A DNA stretch of 64,000 nt. It comes from Arthrinium phaeospermum. Its lineage: Eukaryota; Ascomycota; Sordariomycetes; Amphisphaeriales; Apiosporaceae. Shown in pieces: positions 10,887 to 21,669 of this stretch. Under the pieces are notes generated by a model. The model was given only the letters and a program-made list of their open reading frames with translations. It had not been told where the DNA came from and did no database searches. Within the stretch, counting starts at the first letter, position 1. Every line of letters begins with the position of its first letter. The position numbers and the translations under genes were made by a program. The DNA is taken from contig QYRS01000008.1 in assembly GCA_006503535.1 (NCBI GenBank), positions 868,001 through 932,000 of the forward strand. Reading direction: 5' to 3'.

Positions 10887-12569
10887 TCTCGGGCGATGCA
10901 GCTGTTTCGTATCGTTTCGTATCGTATCGATTAGGAGTTGTTTATGAAGTCATCAGGTAACACAAGCGGAGTAAGTAAGTCGGGAGGAGTGCTGGATGGA
11001 TGAAAGAAGGGAAAGAAGCCTTGCAATATGTAGATTGAAGCTAATCTAGAATAAAGGTTAGATCAATGATGAGTTCAAATGGAGATGTAGACATCGGATG
11101 CACATGTTAGTAGAGTAGTCATGGGATAATAGATGTAGTAGTTGAGCAAGTAGCCAGTGCAATGCATGGTCTCCACTGAATCGCTACCGCGTGCCACTAT
11201 GGTCGCCTTAGGGAAGGGGGACATGACCTATGACATGACCTACTTATTGTAGCCTCTTTAAGGTACAGTAGTGTAGGCTTGGTTGGCTGGAATGCGCCGG
11301 TCCCGCTACCATTCCCTTGCAGCATAGCAGCTGCCGCGGCCTACCTTAGGTACCTCCCCTACTGTACTTGGGTACTGCCTGGAAGCCAGCCACGCTGCTG
11401 CCACGGCCCACGGTCCCCGCGCCTTACCCCGTTCGCCCCGAACTTTAGGTAATCTTATCTATCACCTCCAATTATGTACCTACTTGCAACCATCATTGCT
11501 TCTACATATTAGCCTACCTATACTCCAACTCGAAATGCTGTAAGCCGTTGTATCGGGTCTCTACTGTAGAAGTCTGCTTATACTATTGTTGTCGACTTGC
11601 AGCATTGCAAGAAATCGGTCATGTCCTTAAGGTCGTCCATGCCTTGAAATGAGGCAGAATGTGTATCATAACCCAATATACAGGACTTATACCATATTGG
11701 GACAACAAAACACCACAATATTATGTCCGTACTGAATAACTGCTGAATTAGGAAAGCCGTCCTACATGCCACATACCTACCTAATATGAACATTGTACAG
11801 AGTCTCTACCAATACTTAGATATGATATCTGTCGCGCAACCACAAGTACGCGTGGCAGAACAAACACTGCCTTCATTGGATCCTGATGGGGAGAACGTAG
11901 TCCTCACAAAACGTGGCCAGGGGACCACATCATGTAAAAAAAGACGTGTGCAGTAAGCATCGCATCTCTGAACAGGGGCTGCATCCAATCGGTATTTGAT
12001 GGGATGGTTCGGCAGAACAAACCCCAACGGTTTTCATATCGTTAGAACCCATGATCCTCGAGGCCTGTTTTCTTTTTGCTTCAGAGTCACATCGGGGGCG
12101 GAGACGGAGCCGTGCCTGTATAAGGCCTGGCTCTATGGGTCTGGGTGCGGGGCGTCGGCAACATTATTGATGTATGCATGCAGTGCTGTTGTTGTATGCG
12201 CCAGGTAGCATGGATGCGGCATGGAAAATTTTGGCATGGCTTCGGTAAAATACCAGTACGACATGGAGTAAGTAAGATATATGAAATCGTCCATGTTCGA
12301 AGTCCTGTGCCTCATGATGAGCGTGATCTATTAGAAGCTGTACGGAGCCGATTCTATAGAGCCACGGAGACTTGAACCGATGCGAGTCAAACCCCCGGAT
12401 TGTGGATAAGGTGTGATTTCCGCTCAGGCATATTTATAATAGTAGAACAAGCCTTGGTTCATGGGTATGGTATGTGAGGGGGTATAAAACTCGGTAGCCG
12501 GCAACCAACCGACAATGAAATTTGGGCCCTCTGCCTCATCCTTTCTTTAACCGCATCGGCGTCGACAAC
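10887..12569. other. divergent intergenic region (atg15 / carboxylesterase)
   Basis: A 1.7 kb region between divergent genes, presumed to hold both promoters. It contains many short TAGGTACCTACC-like strings common in intergenic DNA of these fungi. No supported gene, tRNA or repeat was found. Confidence 0.4.
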
Positions 12570-14193
12570 ATGGTTTCCATAAAGACCGTCTCGCTCGGCA
12601 TAGCATGTCTCCTTTCTGGAGTACAGGCTGGTCCGACTGTCAAGCTTGGCAATGGCATGACCGTACAGGGCCGCACATCTCCCGTTGCTCCCTCCGTGGC
12701 CGAATTCTTGGGGATCCCCTATGCGAAGCCTCCGGTCGGTGAGCTCCGCTGGGAGCCGCCCCAAGCGTACGCGCCCCGGCCCGAGGAAGACTCCGTCATC
12801 AACGCGACCGCGCTGCCGCCCTCGTGCTGGCAATACATCTCGGTGCACCCAGCAATGATGCGCACTGATGATCCCGAGTTCATGATTGGGAATGCAGGCA
12901 TGAGCGAGGACTGCCTGACCACCAGCGTCTGGGCACCCACCAATGCCGTCAGCCAGACGGCCGAGCTGCCCGTGATCATCTGGTTCTATGGCGGAGGTTT
13001 TGCGACGGGAGGCACCGATGTCCCTTACCAGATTCCCTCCAAGTGGATCGAGAGAACCCAGGGTCACATCTTGGTATCCTTCAACTACCGCATCAACTTG
13101 TTTGGTTTTCCCGATGCCGCCGGGGTGACCGAGCAGAACTTGGGCTTGCTGGACCAGAGACTCGCTGTCGAGTGGGTCAGGGACAACATCCAGAGCTTCG
13201 GCGGAGATCCGAACCGCATGGTTATCTGGGGACAATCGGCCGGATCTGTCGCGGTGGACTACTACAACTTTGCCTATGCCGATGACCCCATTGTGGGAGG
13301 ATTCATCATGAACTCTGGTACTGCTCATCTGAACCAGCTCATGAGCAACGATGTGGTCTATTCGAACTTCTCCTTCGTAGCCGAGGGCTTGGGCTGCGGA
13401 AGCCAGCCGGACGCGGCTTCCGAGTTGGCCTGCATGAAGAAGGTGCCGGCGGAGAAGCTGGAGAACTTCGTGGCCACCTATGAGGATTCTGGTGACAGTC
13501 CCTCCATCACCTTTGCCCCGATGGTGGACGAGAAGCTGGTGTTCGGAAACTACACAGATCGAGCAGCTCGTGGTGCGCTGTCTACTCTGGTAAGCTCCCG
13601 GATGACCCCTTTCAATGATTTCGCTTGCTAATGACATCCCAAAAGCCTGCTCTCATTACCCACAACAACCAGGAGGGTCTTTTCATTGCCCCTTACTCTG
13701 TCGACGGGCCCGACCCAGAGATCGCCGAAGGGCTCTCGAAGACATTCTTCTGGTGCCCAACGTACAAGACCACCAAGTAAGCCAGTCCTGTCTCGAAGGT
13801 CTAGCAAGTACGAACGAAACTGACAAATTCCACAGGGAGAGATTGGCAGCTGGCCGTGTGACCCATCGAGCATTTTACAACGGCAATTTCACCAACATCT
13901 CGCCTCGACCTTGGATGGGTGCCTGGCACGGCAGCGACCTGCCTCTCGCATTTGGAACCCATGCGGACTTCCGAGGGAACTCTACGGCGCTCGAGTACGA
14001 GACCAGCCACGCCATCCAGGACGCCTATTTGGCCTTTGTGAAGGACCCCGTCAACGGCCTGAACGAGATGGGCTGGACGGCGTACGCTGGCGCCCGCGGG
14101 GTTGTTCGGGCGTATGCCGACAACAACACGGTGGTAGGCTACCGCTCCTTGGATACCATCGAGTCCAAATGCGAAGCCATGGGGCTTGCGTAA
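12570..14193 (+). CDS. secreted type-B carboxylesterase / lipase
   Basis: Alpha/beta-hydrolase of the cholinesterase-like family, predicted to hydrolyse carboxylic esters outside the cell. Exons: 12570..13589, 13646..13776 and 13836..14193. Introns 13590..13645 and 13777..13835 start GTAAGC and end AAG and CAG. The product is 502 aa. The start at 12570 is preferred over an in-frame ATG 16 codons upstream because it opens a signal peptide (residues 1-20, cut after VQA). Visible motifs: LGIPYAKPPVGELRW; SEDCLTTSVWAP; oxyanion-hole YGGGF; nucleophile elbow GQSAG (Ser223, Gln where most members have Glu); Glu350 in NNQEGLF; His415 in AWHGSDLP. The natural substrate cannot be read from the sequence. 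Several NxS/T sites suggest N-glycosylation. Confidence 0.93.
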
Positions 14194-15210
14194 ATTAGCA
14201 AGTAGAATAGGCCGGCCGGGTAGACAGGCAGGCATGCAGGCAGCTTCTTTGGAAGTCAAAAAGATCATCCAGCATCAGCATGCATTGTCATTCTTGGCAC
14301 CGGTGCCTGCATGAGGTTTGACCATTTCGACGTAAGACATGTACCTACTTCAGGTATTCAATGGCAATTCCCTACCTACCATAAGGTTGCTAATGCTTTG
14401 AATACCTTGTACTTATTCCTTGGCTTATCTTCTTGAGCGAGTATCGTCAAACGCCTGCCGGTATCAAATATCCGTCCCGTCTTATATTTCGTGTAAGTGA
14501 AGTACTTAAGTAGTAGTGGTAATAACGGCCTCGAGTGTACATGTATTTTTAGTCCGAGACGGGCAAGTGGAGCACACTGCCTCTAGGACAGTAACGGGTC
14601 TTGGTGTCGCGTCGGCCCTTCGGGTCGTTGCACGGAATGTCGCGTGGTTCAAGCTTGTAAAGTTCTAGGCAGAGGTCAGTTGGGGGGAGGGCAGGTAGGG
14701 GGTACGTAAGAAATACAGCGTGTAGACCCAAAGACCCCACCCCCCTTGGGAGGCAGGTCCCTGACGCATGAGGGCAGACGGGGTGGTGCTGGGGAGCCGC
14801 TGGGCGCCTTATCGACTGAGGTCCCTCGATAAGCTCCAGCAGCTCCCGCTGACCGGCGCCAATGATGCTGCAACTGGCCTTTCATCATCAATGTCGGCGG
14901 CGAACCCCATTTCCAGCTCCTCGATGAAGATGCTATAGCCCCAAATCATTTTGCGCAGTGGTACTCTCCATTGAATTGCCTTATACTTACCAGTCTTCGC
15001 CTTACTCGGCGAGCTTTCCATGGCGTGATCTAGAAGGCCGTCCCAACTACATCCAACACACTCGTTTGTCCAGGTAGCATCAGGTAAACCACACCCCTGC
15101 CATAGTTTCATGCTGCTTCAGCGCTCTTGATGCACAACGACTACACTTCTGTTCTCGAGAATTTCCTGTTCCTCTGTATACTATCTTCCAATCAATACTA
15201 ACCAGTGGCC
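14194..15210. other. intergenic region between carboxylesterase and VPS9 gene
   Basis: Holds the 3' UTR of the esterase and the promoter of the VPS9-domain gene. Nothing else is supported. Confidence 0.4.
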
Positions 15211-17577
15211 ATGTCCTTCAGCTCGATATTCATGGCGCCTCTTACGCCGGCTCAGAGCTCAGAGCCCCGACCGGGCACGCTCCGTACCTCGAGATCCTTT
15301 CCGCGTCCAGCAGTCCAGGAGACTACCATAGATCCTTTGACACGTGCGCAGCGGGCCAGCACATTCCAAAATGGCACCACCCCCGAAATAAAGGTTATCC
15401 AGACATCACCTAAAAAAGAAAATGCCGGAGAGGGCCAGAAGGATACGTTCGAGACGGCCGAGGCCTCAGAGCCCACGGAGCCGCCAAGGGCTTCAGTAGA
15501 CATTGAAGACATTCCTATAGAGCTTATCAGTTTGACCGACAAGTATGCTTTCCTTATGCGCCGAATAGGATGTAGTCGCTAACACGTCTAACTCGCAGCT
15601 TCATCGACGGCCTTTCAGCCAAAGTCAACGCCGTGCCGCCTAACATTGACAACCTGTCCAGGCGCTTCCAGGATTTCTACGCAACTGCTTCCCACCACAT
15701 CCAAACACACATCGATAGCCTTGCCTCGAGGCAAAGTCGGTATGAATCTCCACGACCTGCTGCTCCCTCGAGAGCATCTACCGCTAGCATCCTGCGCGCA
15801 AAGGCGGCCTCTTTGACTGGTAAAGACAAGCCGAAGCCAGCGTCTACGACCGAGGGGGAGCAGCAGATGCTCACGGCCGAGGAGCTTGCCAACAGAAAGA
15901 AGGCCAGAATTGCCTTGGAACAAAAGAAGGTTCTGTTGGAAGAAGGGGTGGAACGACGACTGTGCGAGGGCATATACGACAGAATATACCGGCACAAGTC
16001 CACACATGATACCGAAGCCGACGAGAAACTCAGATCCAAAACCGCAGCTTTGGGTCTAGTGGGCATCGGCCTTGCCGAACTTGGACTGGGGGTCAAGGTC
16101 GACGAAGATTCAGAAGACGACACAGATGCTGCTTTACAGAAGCAAGAAGAAATACGACAATATCTAGAGCAAGCTAGGAAAAACTTGACCACGATGCACG
16201 AGAAACGGTATCCCCTGGGAAAGCTGAACTACCTCAAGGCTGCTCAGAAGAGTATCGTGGACACTTTGTCGCACTTCCAGCTTTCGTCCTCGGCGGACGA
16301 AATCATGCCTCTGCTCATCTACACACTGATCACGATGCCTCCTGAGAAGCTCGATGTCATCAGTGATCTCAAGTTTATCCAGCGGTTCCGATGGGAAGAG
16401 AAACTGGACGGGGAATCGACCTATTGTCTCACCAACCTTGAGGCCGCCATCCTTTTCCTAGATACGGTCGACCTCGCTAGCCTTCGGGCTGATGAGTCTC
16501 TTACCGGACCAGCCAAGCTGGGCAGCATGTCCGGAAGTCCTCGCACAGAAACGTTCCCTCCGGCATACACGCCAGGCATCTCGGAACCCACTCAGAGCGC
16601 AGCTTCATTAACTCCCACAGAGGCACAAGGGTCGAAGGCGCCCCCATCCCCGACGACAGCCAAGGCTTTAGCGCAGCGTCGTAGACTCAGTGATTTGATA
16701 CAGACACCGGCACAAGCTATAGGCAATGCTCGGGACTCATTTTTCGATACGGCCGATCAGAGCTTTAAGAACATAAGCAACAGTCTGGGCGATAGTTATA
16801 ACTTCTTCATCGGAAGACTTCGTGACACCACGGATAGCGGCAAAGAACTGATAGTTCCGAGGACATTAGACGATGCAAGGAAGCTCATCGGTACGCCGCC
16901 TCCGGAGGACCCTGCCTCTCTCGACGGGTCTATACCGGTCCAGGGCCGCGAGAGCGGCAGTCCGGCTGCAAGCCGCGACGACAAGATCTTGCATCTTGTT
17001 GGCGGACGAAAGGTGCCTAGAGATCGCGATCGCAGCACAGATAGCACGAGGAGTGGGCGTAGTGCGAGCAGTTCCAAGAAAGTCGTCTTTGCGAATGAAG
17101 AAAGAGAAAAGGCCAGCACCCCTGTATCTGTGACCGGAGCATCCTCATCTTCTAACCCGGCTCTGGTGGATCAAATGCGGAATCTTACAAACACTTTCAA
17201 TCCTATGAACAGATTGGCAAGTATGAGTATGATACGGGGTTTCGGACGGACAACACCTACACCGACCGCTCCCGCAAAGGATGCTCCCCCTCCTGGGAAA
17301 CCCGTGGAAGGCGGTGACTTGGCTTCAGTAAGGATTCCTTCGTTCTATTTAAGTTTTCATCAAGATTGGCCCCTAATTGACCGTATAGCAGGCCTTCCCA
17401 GATATAGCACCGTCGCTGCCCCCTAAAGACATACCACAAATTAACGGACCCAACAAACGCTTCATGGAGCTGCAAAACCCAGCCGACTTGAAACTGGGCG
17501 AGGTCTTGGAACTGCTCCGCGACTATCGTCGGCTAGCCAATGCTCTCAAAGAAAGGGATGCGTTTAAGGAGAACTAG
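15211..17577 (+). CDS. VPS9-domain guanine nucleotide exchange factor (Muk1-like)
   Basis: Predicted activator of a Rab5/Vps21-type GTPase in endosomal traffic. Exons: 15211..15542, 15599..17327 and 17392..17577. Introns 15543..15598 (GTATGC, GCTAAC, CAG) and 17328..17391 (GTAAGG, CAG). The product is 748 aa. The disordered N-terminus is followed by a helical, charged segment (NRKKARIALEQKKVLLEEG). The VPS9 domain covers about residues 270-395, with SADEIMPLLIYTLI near 344, then LKFIQRFRWEEKLDGES and YCLTNLEAAILFL, the family's Asp and Tyr/Thr surface. A long Ser/Pro-rich region follows. The conserved C-terminus (GEVLELLRDYRRLANAL) is encoded in the last exon. It most resembles yeast Muk1 in layout. 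The Rab partner is inferred from the family. It converges with alpha-actinin. Confidence 0.88.
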
Positions 17578-18730
17578 AAATGACGTGTCCCAGGAGGCTG
17601 CGCTGGCGGCAGAGGAAGTATGCCTGAAAGAAGGACGATTATAAAGAGGCTCGGACTCCTCCAGGCGGCAAGTTGTCTATTACTACATGGGAAACGGAGT
17701 TGACGGATCGCATTGCAAGTGTCCTTGGATTTTAGAGGACAGTATAGATTTCGGAATGGAGCGTAGCGCTGCTGCGAGTCGTGTTTTTTTGAACTGTAAG
17801 CCAACGGCGAGTATGTACGACGTTTCATTCATTCGGTCGTACTGGGTTAGACAGGCAGGATTAGACAATATCACTATCTCCCCAGGACAGGACGCAATCC
17901 CTTCACTTGATAAAAGCCGCGTGTAAGTGTGCTTACTTGCGATTTGATGGCTCATTGGCTGGCGACATCTCTGTCTGATATCATTCTTGCAGTATCGCCC
18001 TTCAGCATCACCATCATAATTCAATTTGGACTTGTTGAGTTTTAGTGTATATTATCTAGAGGACTGTGCTATGATATGCCAGTAACCCTTTTCTTCATTC
18101 GTATAGACAGACCAACACCCATCCAAGCCAGGATGTATATAACCTGTCAGTCCTGGCCTCGAAGAAAACTCCCAGGCCTCAAAGGCACGGCAGCAGACCC
18201 TGCTTATAGCGACGTAGAAAACCAAAACGAAAAGGGATGATGAAACAATCAAAAAGATGCTCTTGCAAGGAGCAATCTTCAATCGCGAATCAGTCAGTGA
18301 CCGGAGGGACCAAGCAAGAGGCGAGAGAAAGAGAGAAGAGGTGTTGAAAAGTGATCATGTGTGTGGCCCCGTAGCACCACGCCCGCCTCCTCCTATCCTC
18401 CTCTCCTTCCATGCCAGTCCACCCCCGATCCTCCTCGTCCTATATACTCGTTTCTCTTTGCGCAAATGCACAAAACCAATGCATGATCAATCAATCAGTA
18501 ACCCCTCCTTTCCCTTGAACACCCCAGGCAATGCTACCGTATCCCCAAGAGCGATTATATACCTAGTGTGTGTGAGTGTGTGTGTGTGTGTGGACAAAAC
18601 AATATAGCTAGCAACGCTTTCTTGAACAGAAAAAATATGTGGGAAAGTAAAGAAACCAGAGAGGGTATCAACAAGCTCAATCCAGCTCCCCAAGAAGTAG
18701 TGTGTATGAGAGATTTCACCAGCCGCGTCT
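17578..18730. other. convergent 3' region (VPS9 gene / alpha-actinin)
   Basis: A 1.15 kb stretch between convergent stops, probably 3' UTRs. It contains the TG microsatellite at 18566..18593. No gene is supported. Confidence 0.4.
18566..18593. repeat. TG dinucleotide microsatellite
   Basis: A TG run of about 14 units with one GA interruption, in the presumed 3' UTR of alpha-actinin. Confidence 0.85.
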
Positions 18731-21669
18731 CTACTGCGACCCATTGCTACTCTTGGTTGGGCTGCTCCGCCCATTCGAAATATCCCCCAGCGTCGCGTGC
18801 CCTTGCTCATTCATGAGCTTCTCCATGAATGAGATGTAATCGTATTGGGCCATGCCACGGTCTGCAGCCATATCCGGGCCCTGGTGTGCGGGCACGATCT
18901 CGACAAGCTTGTCGATAACCTCGTCGGGCACCAGACTGTGCCGCAGGTCCATCTCTGTGATGTACGGCTTGCCATCGGCCACCTCACGGAAGGATTGGTA
19001 GACCTGCTCAGCCGTGTTCTGGTCTTCGGTCACATCCACCATGAAGCGAATGAACTGCTCGAAAGACACACGCTCCCGGCCACGCGAGGTTTCCGCGAAG
19101 TAATCGTGCATCTCGTCTTCGCTAAACACGAGACCCAAGGATGCCAACGCCGCACTGAATTCCAACTCACTCAGAGAGTTCGTGTCGTCTCTGTCAAAGT
19201 GCCTGAACACCGACTCGAACTCCTCCAGTTGAATCGGAGTCAGGTTCGTCATGTCGCGAGCAACGAGCTGGTTCTCCAGGAAAGCGAGTTTCTTAGCGAC
19301 TGCCGACTTGACAAGTCCTAACTCATAATGCAATTCGTCGTAGGTGTATGTAGTGAAGTCGTTTTCTTCAATGTTGGCCTCTTGGCACTTCTCGTCGACC
19401 GCCTCGATGGTCTTCAGATAGGCGTCAAGCGGAGGAAGATTGTCCGACAAACGCCGAACATGCAATAGCTGATCTTCCACGTCTCCCTCTAGACCTGATA
19501 TCGCCACCTGCATTGTGTTTAACGCTAGCGCGAAGTCATTCGCTTTGTCCGCGAACGATTTCCGAAGGGCATTCTTGATGCTAATGGCGAGTGTTAGCAA
19601 AGAACATGCATGAAGTAGGTAATAGGGTACGGGGTTGAACTTACTCTCTGATGGTTTCGTTGATGAGTTGGCCACGCTTCATCTCAGTCTTGGTCAGATT
19701 GGCCCACTCCGCATCCAGAACCTCCAACCGCAACTCCGGCGGCGGGTCGTAGGCCCGGAGGCGATATGTGGCCATCTTCGTCTTGATGTTTCCTAGTAAT
19801 GTGGCGAGCTCGCTCTTCTCGGCGACCCATTCCCGCTTCTTTCCTCTCTTGTACGAGGCAAACTCGGTGGCTTGCCTCTTGGCGTCGACGTAGGTACCCT
19901 CGAATGTGGACTGGAGCCATTCGTGGATCTGCTCCTTGATGTGCTGGAGCAGCGCTGCCATTCTCCGTTCGTACGCGCTCTGCATCTCCCAGGCACCTTG
20001 CATGTTGTTGACGAACTTCTCCACGCGGCGGCCAGCATTCTCGACCTTCTCCATCTGCGAAAAGGCGTGGAACCAGTAGGCGATGTACGTCATCAAACTC
20101 CTTTCATCGGGCTTGGCCACATCGCAAACATCTTCGACATCCAGCAGGGCAGGAATACCGATCTCCTTATGGGCGATATCGAAAGCCAGCTGCATGTTTC
20201 CACGGTGGTCGGACTTGTCCAGAGCGTCATAGTCGATGAGATCCGGGCGGTGGATGTCGAGCAGGGCACAGAAGGCCAGACCGTCGTTCCAGCTGGAGCT
20301 GAAGTCCCTCACTTCCACCTCGTCGTAGCATGCTGTCTTACGCTGACACCACAGTAGCAGACCCTCCTTGGCCGTCATGCCTTCCTCGTTAATGTCGCTG
20401 ATGGTGAATCTCAGAATGAGAGTCCATATCAGACCGAGGATAATCTTGCGGTTGCCGTCGACGACATCTTCGGCGCCGATGTTGGTCATTTGGACGCCAC
20501 GGGATTTGACAAAGTTGAGAGCTATGTTTGCATTCTCGAATCTTTGCACTCGCATCTTGGGCTTCGCCGCATAGCGACCCAGCGACTCTTGGGATAGACA
20601 TTCGAGGAGATGAATGAGGATGACCTGGGGAGCGAGGGCAGAGTTAGCATGTGCTGTGAACAACAAAGTCCAGGATGTAACCGTGGAGGAAAGTCAAAAA
20701 GATGTAAACAAATCCGAGTCATTCGCATCGTGTGTGTGTGTATACTTACTCCATCACTTAAATCAGCCACCAGGTCCTTGACTTCCAAACCTCGCACCTC
20801 GATCTTCGTGTTCAGCCTGTATTGCATCCATCTCTGTCAGTACGAATTGTTTCTGTCGGGTCGATTGGGCACTGGGTGGGTGTGGCCTCCAGTGTCGGTC
20901 AATTGGGTTGACTGGGTGCGTGCGACTAACCATTTTGTGAAGGTCTTCTGCTGGACAATGACCCATTTGCCGTCCATCTTGCTGAGGCCCTCTCGTTCAG
21001 AGGTTTCGGTCGAGGCGTTGGAGGCGAGCGAGACTTGTCGTTGGGGTTTCTTTGTCTTGGACGACTCCTTTAAAGTGTCGGTCTCCTTTTTGGTGAGCGG
21101 AGAGCCCGAAAGCGTGGCGGATCGGGAGACTCTGGCGGCATGCACTTCGGGTTGTGACCGATTCGGCAAAGAGCCTCGCGTGCGTCGGGAGCGGGGCGGC
21201 GAATAAGAAGGGCTGGAGGAGGAGTTGGTCTTGGCTGGAGTCGTAGGTGCAGATGCAGATGTGGTAGGGGGGCTGGCTTGTTTTGCTGGAGCTGCTGCTG
21301 CTGCTGCTGCTGGGACTTGTCGCCCTGGTCTGCTAAAAAAGGCTGGTGCTGTTGTTGTTGTTGCTGCTGCTGCTCCTGCGCCTTAAGAATAGGCGATGAT
21401 GGTGGAGGAGTGGAGGGGTTGGAAGAAGCTCGCTGGATGCGTGCACCGTCATCCGCAGCTTTTTCTTTTGGTGGCTGTTGGTCAAGGTTGGTAATGGTGC
21501 AGCCAAGGTCGGATTGCAGCGGTGGGAATGCCTCTGTCAGGGCGTATTCGACATTGGGGACGTTTGCAGCGTCGCGTTGCCCAGGGGACTCATTGTCGTT
21601 ATTGGGGGCGCCTAGGCCCTTGCTCTCCCCGCCCTCTCGGCTGAACGCCGTTGCCAACCTGGCAAACAT
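18731..21669 (-). CDS. acnA: alpha-actinin, with an apparent 1-base frameshift near the N-terminus
   Basis: F-actin crosslinker needed for the actin ring and septation in filamentous fungi. Exons (minus): 21669..20931, 20816..20750, 20624..19645 and 19580..18731. Introns: 20817..20930 (GTTAGT/CAG), 20625..20749 (GTAAGT/CAG), 19581..19644 (GTAAGT/TAG). The disordered polyglutamine- and Ser/Pro-rich N-terminal extension (about 230 aa) is followed by two calponin-homology domains (KWVIVQQKTFTKW, GAEDVVDGNRKIILGLIW, AKEGLLLWCQRKTA, WNDGLAFCALLDIHRPDLID). A short spectrin-like helical rod follows, then EF hands (loop DRDDTNSLSELE). The N-terminal frame changes at a G6/C6 run (21267..21272). One extra C joins QQNKPAP to TTSASAPTTPAKTN and gives about 878 aa. 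The start at 21669 is the first ATG of the polyQ frame and is less certain than the rest. Confidence 0.9.
20731..20742. repeat. short TG repeat inside an alpha-actinin intron
   Basis: A run of about six TG units next to the donor site of intron 20625..20749 (read as CA/AC on the coding strand). Confidence 0.7.
21289..21373 (-). repeat. CAG/CAA tracts coding polyglutamine
   Basis: Two trinucleotide tracts (about 21289..21312 and 21347..21373) encode Q7 and Q8 runs in the N-terminal extension of alpha-actinin, separated by HQPFLADQGDKS. Confidence 0.85.

Noticed and set aside
12360..12400. A TTCAA-containing B-box-like string on the minus strand
   Set aside because: The T-stem does not pair and no complete cloverleaf forms.
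12459..13637. A 392-codon open frame antisense to the carboxylesterase
   Set aside because: A shadow of a well-supported esterase whose catalytic triad is on the + strand.
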